From: Acetobacter vaccinii
GTDB lineage: Bacteria; Pseudomonadota; Alphaproteobacteria; Acetobacterales; Acetobacteraceae
Direction of reading: 5' to 3'
Length of the DNA stretch: 64,000 nt
NCBI RefSeq assembly: GCF_008365315.1
Contig: NZ_CP043506.1
Span: 2,214,001 to 2,278,000 of the forward strand
This document shows positions 28,052 to 36,451 of this stretch, one piece after another; the first letter of the stretch is position 1; each line of letters opens with the position of its first letter. Under the pieces are notes generated by a model. That model made no database searches and was not told the origin of the DNA. It saw only the letters and a list, made by a program, of their open reading frames with translations. The position numbers and the translations under genes were made by a program.

Positions 28052-29158
28052 ATGAACAAGACCGAGATTCCAGACAGTTTTCTTTCCGACACGGACGAGG
28101 TGTTCAGCCTTGCGGTGGACGGAATGGGCGGTGACGGAGCTCCGGAAATTGTTGTGGCCGGTCTGGCTCTTGCCGCCGAACGTCACCGTGGCATCAAAGT
28201 GCTGCTGATCGGTGACGAAGCCCAGCTTCTGCCTTTGCTGGCCCGATACCCCAAGGCTGCGGCCATCTGCACAGTGTGGCATACAGGCAGCACCGTTTCC
28301 ATGGACATGAAGCCGACCGCCGCACTGCGGCTGCGGCAGTCGTCCATGCGTCTGGCCATGGACGCCGTGGCCAGCGGGCGCGCCAGGGGCGTGGTTTCTG
28401 CTGGTAACAGCGGTGCCATGCTGGCTTTGGCCAAGATCGTGGTCAAAACCCTGCCGGGCATATCGCGCCCCGCCATGGCGGCTATCAGCCCGACCATCAA
28501 GGGCGATGTTGTCATGCTCGACCTCGGTGCGAACGTGGCATGCGACTGGCGCAATCTGGTCGAATTTGCCGTGATGGGCGAAGCCTTTGCCAAGGCTGTC
28601 CTTGGTCTGCCGGCCCCGACAATCGGTTTGTTGAATGTCGGGTCGGAAGAACTCAAGGGTGATGAAAAACTGCGCGTGGCGGCGGAAGCCCTGAGGGAAA
28701 GCCCTCTGGCGGCGCAGTTCCATGGTTTTGTTGAAGGCCATGATATTACCGCTGGCACGACCGATGTTGTCGTGACCGATGGCTTTACCGGCAACGTTGC
28801 CCTCAAAACGGGCGAAGGTGTGCTGAAGATGGCCACCACCCTGCTGCGCAGGGTGTTCCAGAACGGCCTGCTGGCCCGCATCGGCTATCTGTTGGTGCGG
28901 CGTGGGCTGGAGCGGATGAAAGAGTGGCTGGACCCGCGCCGCTACAATGGTGCGGTTTTTGTTGGCCTGAATGGCGTGGTGGTGAAATCCCACGGCGGAA
29001 CGGATGCAGAAGGATTCGCCGCTGCGGTCGATGTGGCCATGGATATGGTCACACACGGTTTTACCGAAAGTATTCGTGATCGGCTGTCACACATGGGTGC
29101 GTTGCTTTCGCGCCAGCAGGTGGGGCAGGTACGTGAAACGGCGGTCCCGGTTTCCTGA
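28052..29158 (+). CDS. plsX: PlsX, phosphate acyltransferase
   Basis: The 368-residue protein contains AVDGMGGDGAPEIVV, VVSAGNSGAMLALAKIVVKTLPGI.RPA, MLDLGAN, NVGSEELKG, and the DVVVTDGFTGNVALKTGEGV block. It makes acyl-phosphate from acyl-ACP for PlsY, starting phospholipid synthesis at the membrane surface. It lies between rpmF and fabH with gaps of about 80 bp on each side, the standard order. Confidence 0.97.
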   Translation: MNKTEIPDSFLSDTDEVFSLAVDGMGGDGAPEIVVAGLALAAERHRGIKVLLIGDEAQLLPLLARYPKAAAICTVWHTGSTVSMDMKPTAALRLRQSSMRLAMDAVASGRARGVVSAGNSGAMLALAKIVVKTLPGISRPAMAAISPTIKGDVVMLDLGANVACDWRNLVEFAVMGEAFAKAVLGLPAPTIGLLNVGSEELKGDEKLRVAAEALRESPLAAQFHGFVEGHDITAGTTDVVVTDGFTGNVALKTGEGVLKMATTLLRRVFQNGLLARIGYLLVRRGLERMKEWLDPRRYNGAVFVGLNGVVVKSHGGTDAEGFAAAVDVAMDMVTHGFTESIRDRLSHMGALLSRQQVGQVRETAVPVS

Positions 29159-29234
29159 TCGTACGGGTTGGCTTTTTAAGCATACCCAGGGCAAGCAGGC
29201 TTAACTGTGTGTCCGGCCGCCGCATGATGAAAGA

Positions 29235-30206
29235 ATGGCAATGGCGAAGCATTCGCTCCTGGTGGGGTTTGGCGGGTTTCTGCCAGACCGGGTTGTCACA
29301 AATGCGGAACTGGCGACCAAGCTTGATACATCAGATGAATGGATCAGGACCCGCACCGGCATTACATGCCGCCACATTGCCGGGCCGGATGATACCGCCG
29401 CCAGCATGGGGGCTGCTGCCGCCCGTAAAGCGCTCGATTATGCGGGTCTGACCGCTGCCGATATTGATGCCGTGCTTGTGGCAACAGCCACGCCGGATCA
29501 GGCTTTTCCCGCCACGGCTGTGCGCGTGCAGGCCGCACTGGGTATGACCTCGGGATTCGGGTTTGATATCGCGGCTGCGTGTTCAGGGTTTATTTTTGCT
29601 CTGGCGACAGCGGATTCTTTCATACGCTCAGGTCAGGCCCGCAATGTGCTGGTGATCGGGAGCGAAGTTTACTCGCGGATTGTTGACTGGTCTGACCGCG
29701 GTACCTGCGTGCTGTTTGGTGATGGTGCCGGTGCGGTTGTGTTGTCGGCTTCTGAGCAGGATGACGGCATAGGCATTCTGTCCACCCATCTCCATTCCGA
29801 CGGCACACTGGGCGATTTGCTGTATGTTGATGGTGCTGTTGGGCAGCCGGAAAAAAGCGGTCATCTGAAAATGAGCGGCCGGGATGTTTTCCGTCACGCC
29901 GTTGCCAAGCTGTCGTCTTCTGTGGATGAAGCGCTGGCTAGCCACGGCCTGACCGATGCTGATGTCGATTGGCTGGTGCCGCATCAGGCGAATATCCGGA
30001 TTATTGAAGGTGTTGCCAAAAAACTGGCCCTGTCTGCCGACCGGGTGGTGGTGACAGTGGACAGACACGCCAATACCTCCGCAGCTTCCATTCCCCTCGC
30101 GTTGGACGAAGCCGTGCGTGATGGACGCATCCGCAAAGGGGAGCTGGTGCTGATGGAAGCACTGGGGGGCGGGCTGACATGGGGCTCGGCTCTGGTGCGC
30201 CTGTGA
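29235..30206 (+). CDS. fabH: FabH, beta-ketoacyl-ACP synthase III
   Basis: The 323-residue thiolase-fold enzyme condenses acetyl-CoA with malonyl-ACP to start fatty acid synthesis. The catalytic triad is visible: Cys116 (AACSGF), His250 (VPHQANIRI) and Asn280 (RHANTSAASIPLAL). A loop DTSDEWIRTRTGI near the N-terminus is standard. ATG 29235 was taken; ATG 29241 is two codons later. ihfA follows after 68 bp. Confidence 0.97.
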   Translation: MAMAKHSLLVGFGGFLPDRVVTNAELATKLDTSDEWIRTRTGITCRHIAGPDDTAASMGAAAARKALDYAGLTAADIDAVLVATATPDQAFPATAVRVQAALGMTSGFGFDIAAACSGFIFALATADSFIRSGQARNVLVIGSEVYSRIVDWSDRGTCVLFGDGAGAVVLSASEQDDGIGILSTHLHSDGTLGDLLYVDGAVGQPEKSGHLKMSGRDVFRHAVAKLSSSVDEALASHGLTDADVDWLVPHQANIRIIEGVAKKLALSADRVVVTVDRHANTSAASIPLALDEAVRDGRIRKGELVLMEALGGGLTWGSALVRL

Positions 30207-30239
30207 GCGCATTGTCACACTGATCCTGTTCTGAATGAA

Positions 30240-30267
30240 TTGACGCGCCGCACAGGCGTGTTACCCT
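30240..30267 (+). promoter_or_regulatory. Candidate promoter immediately before ihfA
   Basis: TTGACG (30240-30245) and TACCCT (30262-30267) are spaced 16 bp. Transcription would start within a base or two of the ihfA ATG at 30275, which has no Shine-Dalgarno sequence, suggesting a leaderless message from this promoter. Confidence 0.35.
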
Positions 30268-30274
30268 CAGAACT

Positions 30275-30595
30275 ATGGAAACTGTCACGCGTGCATCCTT
30301 GGTAGAGCAGATCTATCAGCAGGTAGGCCTGTCTCGCAAAGAGTCGTCCGCTCTCCTGGAAGATGTCCTGGAGACGGTCATGGCCGCGCTCGAGCGCGGC
30401 GAAAGTGTGAAGATCAGCGGTTTTGGGACTTTTGCCGTGCGCAAAAAGGGCCAGCGTTCTGGTCGAAACCCCAAAACCGGCGAAGAAGTGCCCATTCTGC
30501 CCCGTTCCGTTCTGGTTTTCAGGCCCAGCCAGTTGCTGAAGGCCAATGTGAACCACGAAACGCTGGAGGCAGGGGCCGAGGATGACGATGACTGA
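30275..30595 (+). CDS. ihfA: Integration host factor alpha subunit
   Basis: The 106-residue HU/IHF-fold protein has [20 protein letters not shown] at the N-terminus, the [12 protein letters not shown] core, and the DNA-arm region [17 protein letters not shown] with the intercalating proline, then VVFRPSQ-type [10 protein letters not shown]. The alpha assignment rests on the GLSRKE.. N-terminus and its neighbour being MerR-like. The heterodimer partner ihfB lies at 35523. The 3' end overlaps the MerR-like gene by 14 bp. Confidence 0.93.
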   Translation: METVTRASLVEQIYQQVGLSRKESSALLEDVLETVMAALERGESVKISGFGTFAVRKKGQRSGRNPKTGEEVPILPRSVLVFRPSQLLKANVNHETLEAGAEDDDD

Positions 30596-31178
30596 GCATA
30601 CCCCCGAGGTGGACACCACCTACGCGCCCGAGGCTGAGAGCATTGGTGTGGAGGGTGAGGGTGGCCTGAACAAAGGTGCACTTGCGTTCCAGACAATCAG
30701 CGAAGTCGCAGAGCAGTTGCAGGTACCCCAGCATGTCCTGCGACTGTGGGAAACGCAGTTCCATCAGGTGCGGCCCCTCAAACGTGGGGGCGGGCAGCGG
30801 TATTACCGGCCTGAGGATGTTGCTCTGCTCCAGTATATTGCCGATTTACTCTATAATCAGGGCTACACACCCAAGGGTGTCCAGCGCCAGTTGGAAGCAG
30901 GAGTCCCTGAACCCATTGTCCCAGTGCCAGAGCCCGAGTCTGTTGACGTCAGTGTGGCTCCGGCAGAGCAGGGTGCTGTTGCTGTAATTGAAGAGGCTCA
31001 GGAGAGTCCCGTCGTTGAGCAGATAGAAGAAGCGGCTGCGGTCTCGGTGCCGCTCTTGCTGGACGATGCGGTTGCGGAAGCTGTTGTTGCCATACACCTG
31101 GAGCATGAACGCCTGCGGCAGGACCTGCTTGATATCCTTCTGGAACTGGAATCTCTGCGCTACAGGCTTGATGGCTAA
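30582..31178 (+). CDS. MerR-family regulator next to ihfA
   Basis: The 198-residue protein has an N-terminal acidic stretch and a MerR winged helix (about 35-105): [23 protein letters not shown], then [39 protein letters not shown] Glu/Val/Pro-rich linker and a C-terminal helix ([22 protein letters not shown]) probably dimerise it. It lacks metal-binding cysteines. This ihfA-merR pair is conserved in alphaproteobacteria but its target is unknown to me. ATG 30582 or 30588 may be used. Confidence 0.88.
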   Translation: MTMTEHTPEVDTTYAPEAESIGVEGEGGLNKGALAFQTISEVAEQLQVPQHVLRLWETQFHQVRPLKRGGGQRYYRPEDVALLQYIADLLYNQGYTPKGVQRQLEAGVPEPIVPVPEPESVDVSVAPAEQGAVAVIEEAQESPVVEQIEEAAAVSVPLLLDDAVAEAVVAIHLEHERLRQDLLDILLELESLRYRLDG

Positions 31179-31197
31179 AAAAAATTCGTGGGGTGGG

Positions 31198-31226
31198 TTG
31201 TGCAAGGTCAAGTTGCCTGTTACATA
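31198..31226 (+). promoter_or_regulatory. Candidate promoter for tRNA-Pro
   Basis: TTGTGC (31198-31203) and TACATA (31221-31226), 17-bp spacing, place a start about 9 nt before the mature tRNA 5' end. The boxes match consensus only partly. Confidence 0.35.
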
Positions 31227-31241
31227 CCCTCCCACACCTAA

Positions 31242-31315
31242 CGGGCAGTAGCGCAGTCTGGTAGCGCATCAGTCTGGGGGACTGGGGGTCGTGGGTTCGA
31301 ATCCCGCCTGCCCGA
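31242..31315 (+). tRNA. tRNA-Pro (anticodon GGG)
   Basis: A complete cloverleaf is visible. The acceptor stem CGGGCAG/CTGCCCG has all seven pairs. The D arm is GCGC..GGTAGCGC. The anticodon stem TCAGT/ACTGG carries the 7-nt loop CTGGGGG with GGG at 31276-31278. The T arm GTGGG-TTCGAAT-CCCGC completes it. The discriminator base is A (31315), and CCA is not encoded. Anticodon GGG reads CCC and CCU proline codons; G37 is a TrmD substrate. A strong hairpin terminator follows at 31338. Confidence 0.97.
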
Positions 31316-31337
31316 TACTTGACCGGGGAACCGGATG

Positions 31338-31373
31338 AAACAGGGTGGAAGCCGTTAGGCTTCCACCCTGTTT
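31338..31373. terminator. 16-bp hairpin shared by tRNA-Pro and the AI-2E permease gene
   Basis: A perfect 16-bp stem (31338-31353/31358-31373, loop GTTA) is flanked by AAA and TTTCTGTTT. The minus-strand permease gene ends inside it (stop at 31355), so the downstream arm is also coding sequence. It can terminate transcription from both sides. Confidence 0.85.
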
Positions 31374-32473
31374 CTGTTTGTCCAGTTCGTCCACAGCAGG
31401 TTCAGGGCAGCCATAATAGCCGGGCCGAGAAACAGGCCAATCAATCCCCATGTTTCGGCACCACCTAGAATACCCAGCAGCACCCACAGAAATGGCAGCT
31501 TGGTAGACCCTCCGATCAGGGCAGGGCGAACAAAGTGGTCAGCCACAAAAATAACAGTCAGCCCGACACACAGCGTAATAATGCCCGCCAGAGAGGCCCC
31601 TTGCGCCAGCAACAGAAGGGAAACCAGACCGATAGCAATAAGAGCGCAAAACGGGATCATGGCCGCGACGGCTGTAATAACCCCAAACAGGGCAGGGTGG
31701 GGGGCATGGGCGATCAGATAGACAAACCCCATCAGCACGCCTTCCCCAATCCCCACCAGCACCAGGCCCTGCACGGAGCCGTGGATGGAGGCGACAATCT
31801 GCCTGCTGATACTTTCCCCACGTTTGCCAAAAGCCCTGCATGACGCCACGCGGCATTGGCGGATAACGGATGTGCCGTCCTTGTAGAGAAAGAACAGGGT
31901 CAGGATGGAAAAGCAGAATAGCGTGCCTCTATGGGCAATCTGCGCCCCCACTGTGCGGGTTACGGCCACGCCGTGACTGTCCAGACTGCCCAGAAGGTCT
32001 GAAATATCTTCCGGGTTGGACAGGTGAGCCTGCCACCAGTGGGTTACGGAAGGGCCGCCAAAGGGTAGGTGCTTGATGGCCTCGGGCAGGGGCAGGCCAA
32101 ACTGCCGGGCATGTTCCAGCCAGTTCAGGGCGCTCTGGGCTTCACCAATAGCCTGCAGGGTCAGCAGGGTCAGCGGGATGACAAACAGTAGCGCCATGGC
32201 TGCGGTAAACAGCAGGGGGAGCAGAACTCCTCGCGCCGCATTGGGCCATTTTTCACAGGCGCGGGTATAGAGTGGCCATGTTGCGATCGAAAACACTCCG
32301 CCCCACGCCAACGCAGGCAAAAAGCCCTGAACGGTGTAAACAGCGGCCAGAATGATGACGAGGCCTAGCAGAGTGCGGGCAGCCTGTTGCCCGCGGCGGG
32401 AATGTTGACTGGCCTTGATATGGGCGCAGCGCACGGGGGCTGGCAGCGGGGTGTGGTTGAGTATCTCGGGCAT
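31355..32473 (-). CDS. AI-2E family (PerM/TqsA-type) membrane permease
   Basis: The 372-residue protein from ATG 32473 has about eight hydrophobic segments. N-terminal pair: LLGLVIILAAVYTVQGFLPALAWGGVFSIATWPLYTR. The family landmarks LVLVGIGEGVLMGFVYLIA and the C-terminal GLIGLFLGPAIMAALNLLW are present. The family exports autoinducer-2, ions or unknown solutes; substrate cannot be inferred. A TTG at 32551 would add 26 polar residues but lacks a ribosome site. The coding end lies within the tRNA-Pro terminator. Confidence 0.85.
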   Translation of the reverse strand: MPEILNHTPLPAPVRCAHIKASQHSRRGQQAARTLLGLVIILAAVYTVQGFLPALAWGGVFSIATWPLYTRACEKWPNAARGVLLPLLFTAAMALLFVIPLTLLTLQAIGEAQSALNWLEHARQFGLPLPEAIKHLPFGGPSVTHWWQAHLSNPEDISDLLGSLDSHGVAVTRTVGAQIAHRGTLFCFSILTLFFLYKDGTSVIRQCRVASCRAFGKRGESISRQIVASIHGSVQGLVLVGIGEGVLMGFVYLIAHAPHPALFGVITAVAAMIPFCALIAIGLVSLLLLAQGASLAGIITLCVGLTVIFVADHFVRPALIGGSTKLPFLWVLLGILGGAETWGLIGLFLGPAIMAALNLLWTNWTNRNRVEA

Positions 32474-32674
32474 TCTGGTCTGTTCTTTCCAGCATTCCGG
32501 TTGGCGCTGTGCATCGGTTTCACGGCTGGGGACAGCATACTGCTTTGACAACAGATAATATAGCGCGGTAAGCGCACATGCCTGCCCGTACCCTTTGCCT
32601 CTGAGTGTATCATCTGGTGGCCATGGCTGGGGTAAGGGCTTTCACCAGCACATGCCCGGATCAAGCACACGCTC

Positions 32675-34219
32675 ATGCTCAGAAATTTTCTTACAGTGGG
32701 TGGGTGGACAATGCTCAGCCGCATCCTCGGCCTTGTGCGGGACCAGTTGCTGGCTGCCTATATGGGGGCAGGTCTGGTGCAGGATGCGTATCAGGTGGCT
32801 TTCCGCCTGCCCAACATGTTTCGCCGCCTGTTTGGGGAGGGCGCGTTTAACGCAGCCTTCGTGCCGCTGTTTTCTGAAGTCATGGTGCGTGACGGGGCTG
32901 AGGAAGCACGGCTTTTTGCTCGCCGGGCACTGGGCGTCATGCTGGTCTGGCTTATTTTTCTGTGCGTGCTGGGTGAGATTTTCATGCCGCAGATCTTGCG
33001 GGTGATCGCACCGGGCTTTCTGCATGGGGGGGAGCGGTATGATCTGGCTGTCAGCCTGAGCAGGATTACCTTTCCCTATCTGGTGCTGATATGTGCGGCG
33101 GCTCTTGTTGCGGCGGTGTTGAATGGCTTGCACTATTTCAGCATGGCATCGGCTGCGTATCTGGCCTTCAACGTTGTCGGGATTATCGCCATTCTTGCCG
33201 GGGCGTGGTTCTTCCCCAGTGTGGCCCATGCTGCGGCCTGGGGTGTCACAGCCTCGGGGGTTGTCCAGCTTGGTCTGCTATTGTGGTCTTGCTCCCGGGC
33301 CAAGTTTGCGCTGCCGCCTTTATGGCCTGTTCTGACCCCCCGTATCCGCCTGCTGCTGCGGCGTATGCTGCCCGGTCTGGTGGGGAGCGGGGTTGGCCAG
33401 ATCAATCTGACGATTGATACCATTATCGGCACGTTGCTGCCTGCTGGCAGTGTTTCGCTCATGTATTTTGCTGACCGTATCAACCAGTTGCCTCTGGGCG
33501 TATTGGGCGCTGCGGCAGGCACGACCCTGTTGCCGGTGTTGACACGACATCTGGCTGCCGGGGAGCATGACGTGGCCCACGCCGTGCAGAATCGGTCGAT
33601 AAACTATGTGCTGCTGCTGACCTTGCCTGCTGTTGCCGGGCTGCTGGTGCTGGCAGACCCGATCATGATCGTGCTGTTTGGGCATGGGTCTTTTACCGAG
33701 CAGGACGCCATTCTTTCTGCGCAGTCTCTGCGGGCCTATGCACTGGGTCTGCCTGCGTTTGTGCTGGTCAAGGTTTTGGCTCCAGCCTTTTTTGCGCGAG
33801 GTGACACCCGCACCCCTGTTTATGTCGGGGTGTCGGTGATGGTTATCAATCTGATCTTCAACCTTATTCTCATGAAGCCGCTTGCCCATGTCGGGCCACC
33901 GCTGGCTAGCAGCCTTGCGGCCATGCTCAATGTTGGGGCGCTGGCAGTGCTATTGTCGCGCAATGCGGCTCTGTCTGTGCCTGCCAGTATGATGCTGCGC
34001 CTGGGACGGGTGCTGCTGGCCACCATCGGGATGGGCGTGGGGCTGGCCTGTGCCTCCTACGCTGTCCCTATGCCCGGTGGGCTTGTCTGGCGCGTGCTGT
34101 GGCTGGGCGGTATGGTCTGGCTTGGTGGGCTTTTCTACCTCGCGGGTCTTGTGGCGTTGCGCGTTCTTGATCCGGTTCAGGCGTTTGGTGCCTTACGAAA
34201 GCGCATGTCACGCCGCTAA
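32675..34219 (+). CDS. murJ: MurJ, lipid II flippase
   Basis: The 514-residue MOP-fold protein has about 14 membrane helices. The N-terminus (GGWTMLSRILGLVRDQLLAAYMGAG and AYQVAFRLPNMFRRLFGEGAFNAAFVPLFSE) is diagnostic, with the essential arginines. It later shows PG..GSGVGQIN, YFADRINQLPLGVLG and FFARGDTRTPVYVGV. MurJ moves lipid II across the inner membrane for peptidoglycan synthesis. The udgX-like gene starts 18 bp after its stop on the same strand. Confidence 0.96.
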   Translation: MLRNFLTVGGWTMLSRILGLVRDQLLAAYMGAGLVQDAYQVAFRLPNMFRRLFGEGAFNAAFVPLFSEVMVRDGAEEARLFARRALGVMLVWLIFLCVLGEIFMPQILRVIAPGFLHGGERYDLAVSLSRITFPYLVLICAAALVAAVLNGLHYFSMASAAYLAFNVVGIIAILAGAWFFPSVAHAAAWGVTASGVVQLGLLLWSCSRAKFALPPLWPVLTPRIRLLLRRMLPGLVGSGVGQINLTIDTIIGTLLPAGSVSLMYFADRINQLPLGVLGAAAGTTLLPVLTRHLAAGEHDVAHAVQNRSINYVLLLTLPAVAGLLVLADPIMIVLFGHGSFTEQDAILSAQSLRAYALGLPAFVLVKVLAPAFFARGDTRTPVYVGVSVMVINLIFNLILMKPLAHVGPPLASSLAAMLNVGALAVLLSRNAALSVPASMMLRLGRVLLATIGMGVGLACASYAVPMPGGLVWRVLWLGGMVWLGGLFYLAGLVALRVLDPVQAFGALRKRMSRR

Positions 34220-34237
34220 CCCTCTGGAGTGACCTGG

Positions 34238-35575
34238 ATGGAGCAGATCCTTCTGGCGCATGAGGTCGATATGCGGACATGGCGTGCCGCAACACGCAGG
34301 CATGTCCATGCGGCCACACCACCAGAGGCCCTGACTTGGCGGGTTGGAAGCGCTGGCGAGGACAATCCGTCGGGGGCGGCTGCATCTGCTGCGGATGATA
34401 GCATAAAGCTGACGATACCGCGCCTTCTGGCGCATGATCTGATGGCCTTGCTGCAATCCAGCGCACCAGAGCGTTTTGCTCTGGCCTACCGCCTTGTCTA
34501 TCGCGTTGTTCATGCCGGGCTGGATCTGACAGATACTGCGGATGCAGATATCCACCGCGCCAAGGACCTGATTAAGGATGTGGTGGAGGAAACCCATCAT
34601 TTCCGAACAGTGTTCTCGGCCTTTGCCATGGCAGCGACCAGCCACGGTCTGCATTATGAAAACAGAAATTATATTCTTGAGGCCAACGCAGCTTTTTGTA
34701 GGGCGCGTTATACACCGCTATGGGAAGTGACGACGGGTTACAGGCGAATGCTCTGGAATGGGCGGCGCTTGTTCTTTGGGCCTGGTCAGGCTGATTACGC
34801 ACGGCTGACAGTCTCCCAGTGGCAGGCGGCTGATGAGGCTGTCTGGGTAGGGAGTTACCCCAGCCTGCGGCTGCCGCCATCGGCCAAGGACTTAGCGGCA
34901 GCGCAAACTCTGCCAGCTCTGTCTGCTGCTGCTATGGACTGTCAGAGCTGTGCCTTGTGGCAACCTGCCAGCCGGACAGTCTTTGGCGTTGGGCAGGGTT
35001 CATCGGGCATTATGTTTGTCGGGGAGCAGCCTGGTGATCAGGAAGATAAGGCCGGTGTGCCCTTTGTCGGTCCTGCTGGACAGCTACTGGACAAAGCCTT
35101 GCACGAGGTGGGTATTACACGCGCGGATGCTTACGTGACCAATGCGGTCAAGCACTTTAATTTTGTATTGAGGAATGGCCGCAGAATACATCAGAAGCCC
35201 GATGACGCCGCTATAACCGCCTGCCACGCTTGGTTGGATGAGGAGCGCCGTCTGGTGCAGCCTCACCTGATTGTCATGCTGGGGGCGACGGCTGCTCATA
35301 GCGTGCTGAAGCGTTCAGTCACGATAGGGCGGGAGCGTTCGCGCATTATCCGGCTGGAGGATGGAGGGAGCGGTCTGGTGACTGTCCACCCCTCCTACCT
35401 GTTGCGGATACCGGATGAGGCCACAAAAGCGTTGGAATATGCCCGCTTTGTGCAGGATCTGACGATGGCGCGTGATTTTGTTGCCCAGCAGAAAGCTCAG
35501 GGGCAGGCAGCAGCCTCCGAGGTTACTCGGAATGGTCCTTGTTCAGCCGCTGATGCAGGTCTTTCCCTGTTTTGA
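34238..35575 (+). CDS. UdgX-type uracil-DNA-binding protein fused to a DUF4130-like domain
   Basis: The 445-residue protein from ATG 34238 has GGAG 8 nt upstream. Residues about 1-215 resemble the DUF4130 'probable DNA metabolism' family (WR.A.R....A..P....W, then helices and [16 protein letters not shown]). Residues about 230-420 are a family 4-like uracil-DNA glycosylase: CQSC (235/238), GEQPGDQED (262-270), [13 protein letters not shown], and HPSYLLR (384-390). The loop [10 protein letters not shown] places His318 where UdgX has the histidine that bonds covalently to the abasic sugar. The radical-SAM partner often found nearby is absent. The 3' end overlaps ihfB by 53 bp. Confidence 0.85.
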   Translation: MEQILLAHEVDMRTWRAATRRHVHAATPPEALTWRVGSAGEDNPSGAAASAADDSIKLTIPRLLAHDLMALLQSSAPERFALAYRLVYRVVHAGLDLTDTADADIHRAKDLIKDVVEETHHFRTVFSAFAMAATSHGLHYENRNYILEANAAFCRARYTPLWEVTTGYRRMLWNGRRLFFGPGQADYARLTVSQWQAADEAVWVGSYPSLRLPPSAKDLAAAQTLPALSAAAMDCQSCALWQPASRTVFGVGQGSSGIMFVGEQPGDQEDKAGVPFVGPAGQLLDKALHEVGITRADAYVTNAVKHFNFVLRNGRRIHQKPDDAAITACHAWLDEERRLVQPHLIVMLGATAAHSVLKRSVTIGRERSRIIRLEDGGSGLVTVHPSYLLRIPDEATKALEYARFVQDLTMARDFVAQQKAQGQAAASEVTRNGPCSAADAGLSLF

Positions 35576-35813
35576 AGAAGGGGACGAGTTTCTTGTCCAC
35601 CTGCACTTGCGCCCCTGTCTTGGGGTTGCGGCCAAGGCGTGGGTCGCGTTCCTTGACGGAGAAGGCGCCAAAGCCGCGTAATTCCACACGTTGACCTTGC
35701 GAGAGGCTTTGCGCGATACCGCCAAAGACCGTGCTGACAAGAAGTGTGGCTTCCCTGAACTGCAAATGAGGGTTCTTTTGCATCAGGAGTGTTATCAGCT
35801 CGGATCTGGTCAT
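35523..35813 (-). CDS. ihfB: Integration host factor beta subunit
   Basis: The 96-residue HU/IHF protein has [18 protein letters not shown] at the N-terminus (beta-type), [27 protein letters not shown], then V...[11 protein letters not shown]. The proline in the DNA arm and the [10 protein letters not shown] segment favour IhfB over HU. With IhfA (30275) it forms the DNA-bending heterodimer. Its last 53 bp lie antisense to the end of the udgX-like gene, and I see no terminator between the two. Confidence 0.93.
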   Translation of the reverse strand: MTRSELITLLMQKNPHLQFREATLLVSTVFGGIAQSLSQGQRVELRGFGAFSVKERDPRLGRNPKTGAQVQVDKKLVPFFKTGKDLHQRLNKDHSE

Positions 35814-35968
35814 TTAAGCAACGCTCCAATCTGATCGTGGTGGTCAGATATTAACATCGGGCGATCGCTACAGTTTCGCTCCACGACGGGGGCGTCAAGA
35901 CAAAAATCAGGCGGCATGAACCAGAGTATGCCGCCTGGTGCGTTTTGGCCCGGTCTGGGCCGGTCTGT

Positions 35969-36451
35969 TTAGTTGGCGGCAGAGGTCTTACGGGTGCGCT
36001 TGCCGGTGCTGCGTTCGCTGCCCGTGTCTTCCTGCTCTTCATCGCCAGCGGCATGGATCTTGCGGCCCAGACCGATTTCCCGCGCCAGGGTGGAGCGGCG
36101 TTCGGCGTAGTTGGGGGCGACCATGGGGTAGTCAGCAGGCAGGCCCCAGCGTTCACGGTACTGCTCGGGGGTCATGCCATAGGCGCTCTGCAGGTGGCGC
36201 TTGAGCATTTTGAGTTTCTTGCCGTCTTCAAGGCAGACAATGTAGTCGGGGAAAACAGACCGCTTGACCGGCACGGCGGGCTGCAGCTTTTCCGGCTCGC
36301 TCTGTGGCTGGTCAGCCGTTTTCAGGGCTTGATAGACATCACGGATCAGGGACGGGATAGTTGCAGGGTCCGTCTGATTATTGGAGACGTGCGCTGAAAC
36401 GATCTCGGACACCAGGTCCAGGATAGGCGAATAGTTCTGGTTCTCACTCAT
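35969..36451 (-). CDS. MucR/Ros-family transcriptional regulator
   Basis: The 160-residue protein has an N-terminal helical oligomerisation region (about 7-45) and a prokaryotic zinc-finger domain (about 65-130): FPDYIVCLEDGKKLKMLKRHL, MTPEQYRERWGLP, and MVAPNYAERRSTLAREIGLG. By alignment with Ros, ligands Cys73, Asp76 and His86 are present, but the fourth (Ros His97) is Tyr91. A charged tail rich in Lys, Arg and Ser follows. MucR proteins are global H-NS-like regulators that bind AT-rich DNA. The 450-bp upstream gap is AT-rich. Confidence 0.92.
   Translation of the reverse strand: MSENQNYSPILDLVSEIVSAHVSNNQTDPATIPSLIRDVYQALKTADQPQSEPEKLQPAVPVKRSVFPDYIVCLEDGKKLKMLKRHLQSAYGMTPEQYRERWGLPADYPMVAPNYAERRSTLAREIGLGRKIHAAGDEEQEDTGSERSTGKRTRKTSAAN

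Noticed and set aside
27653..29056. 467-codon minus-strand frame opposite rpmF-plsX
   Set aside because: It spans two conserved genes and their gap, with no recognisable domain.
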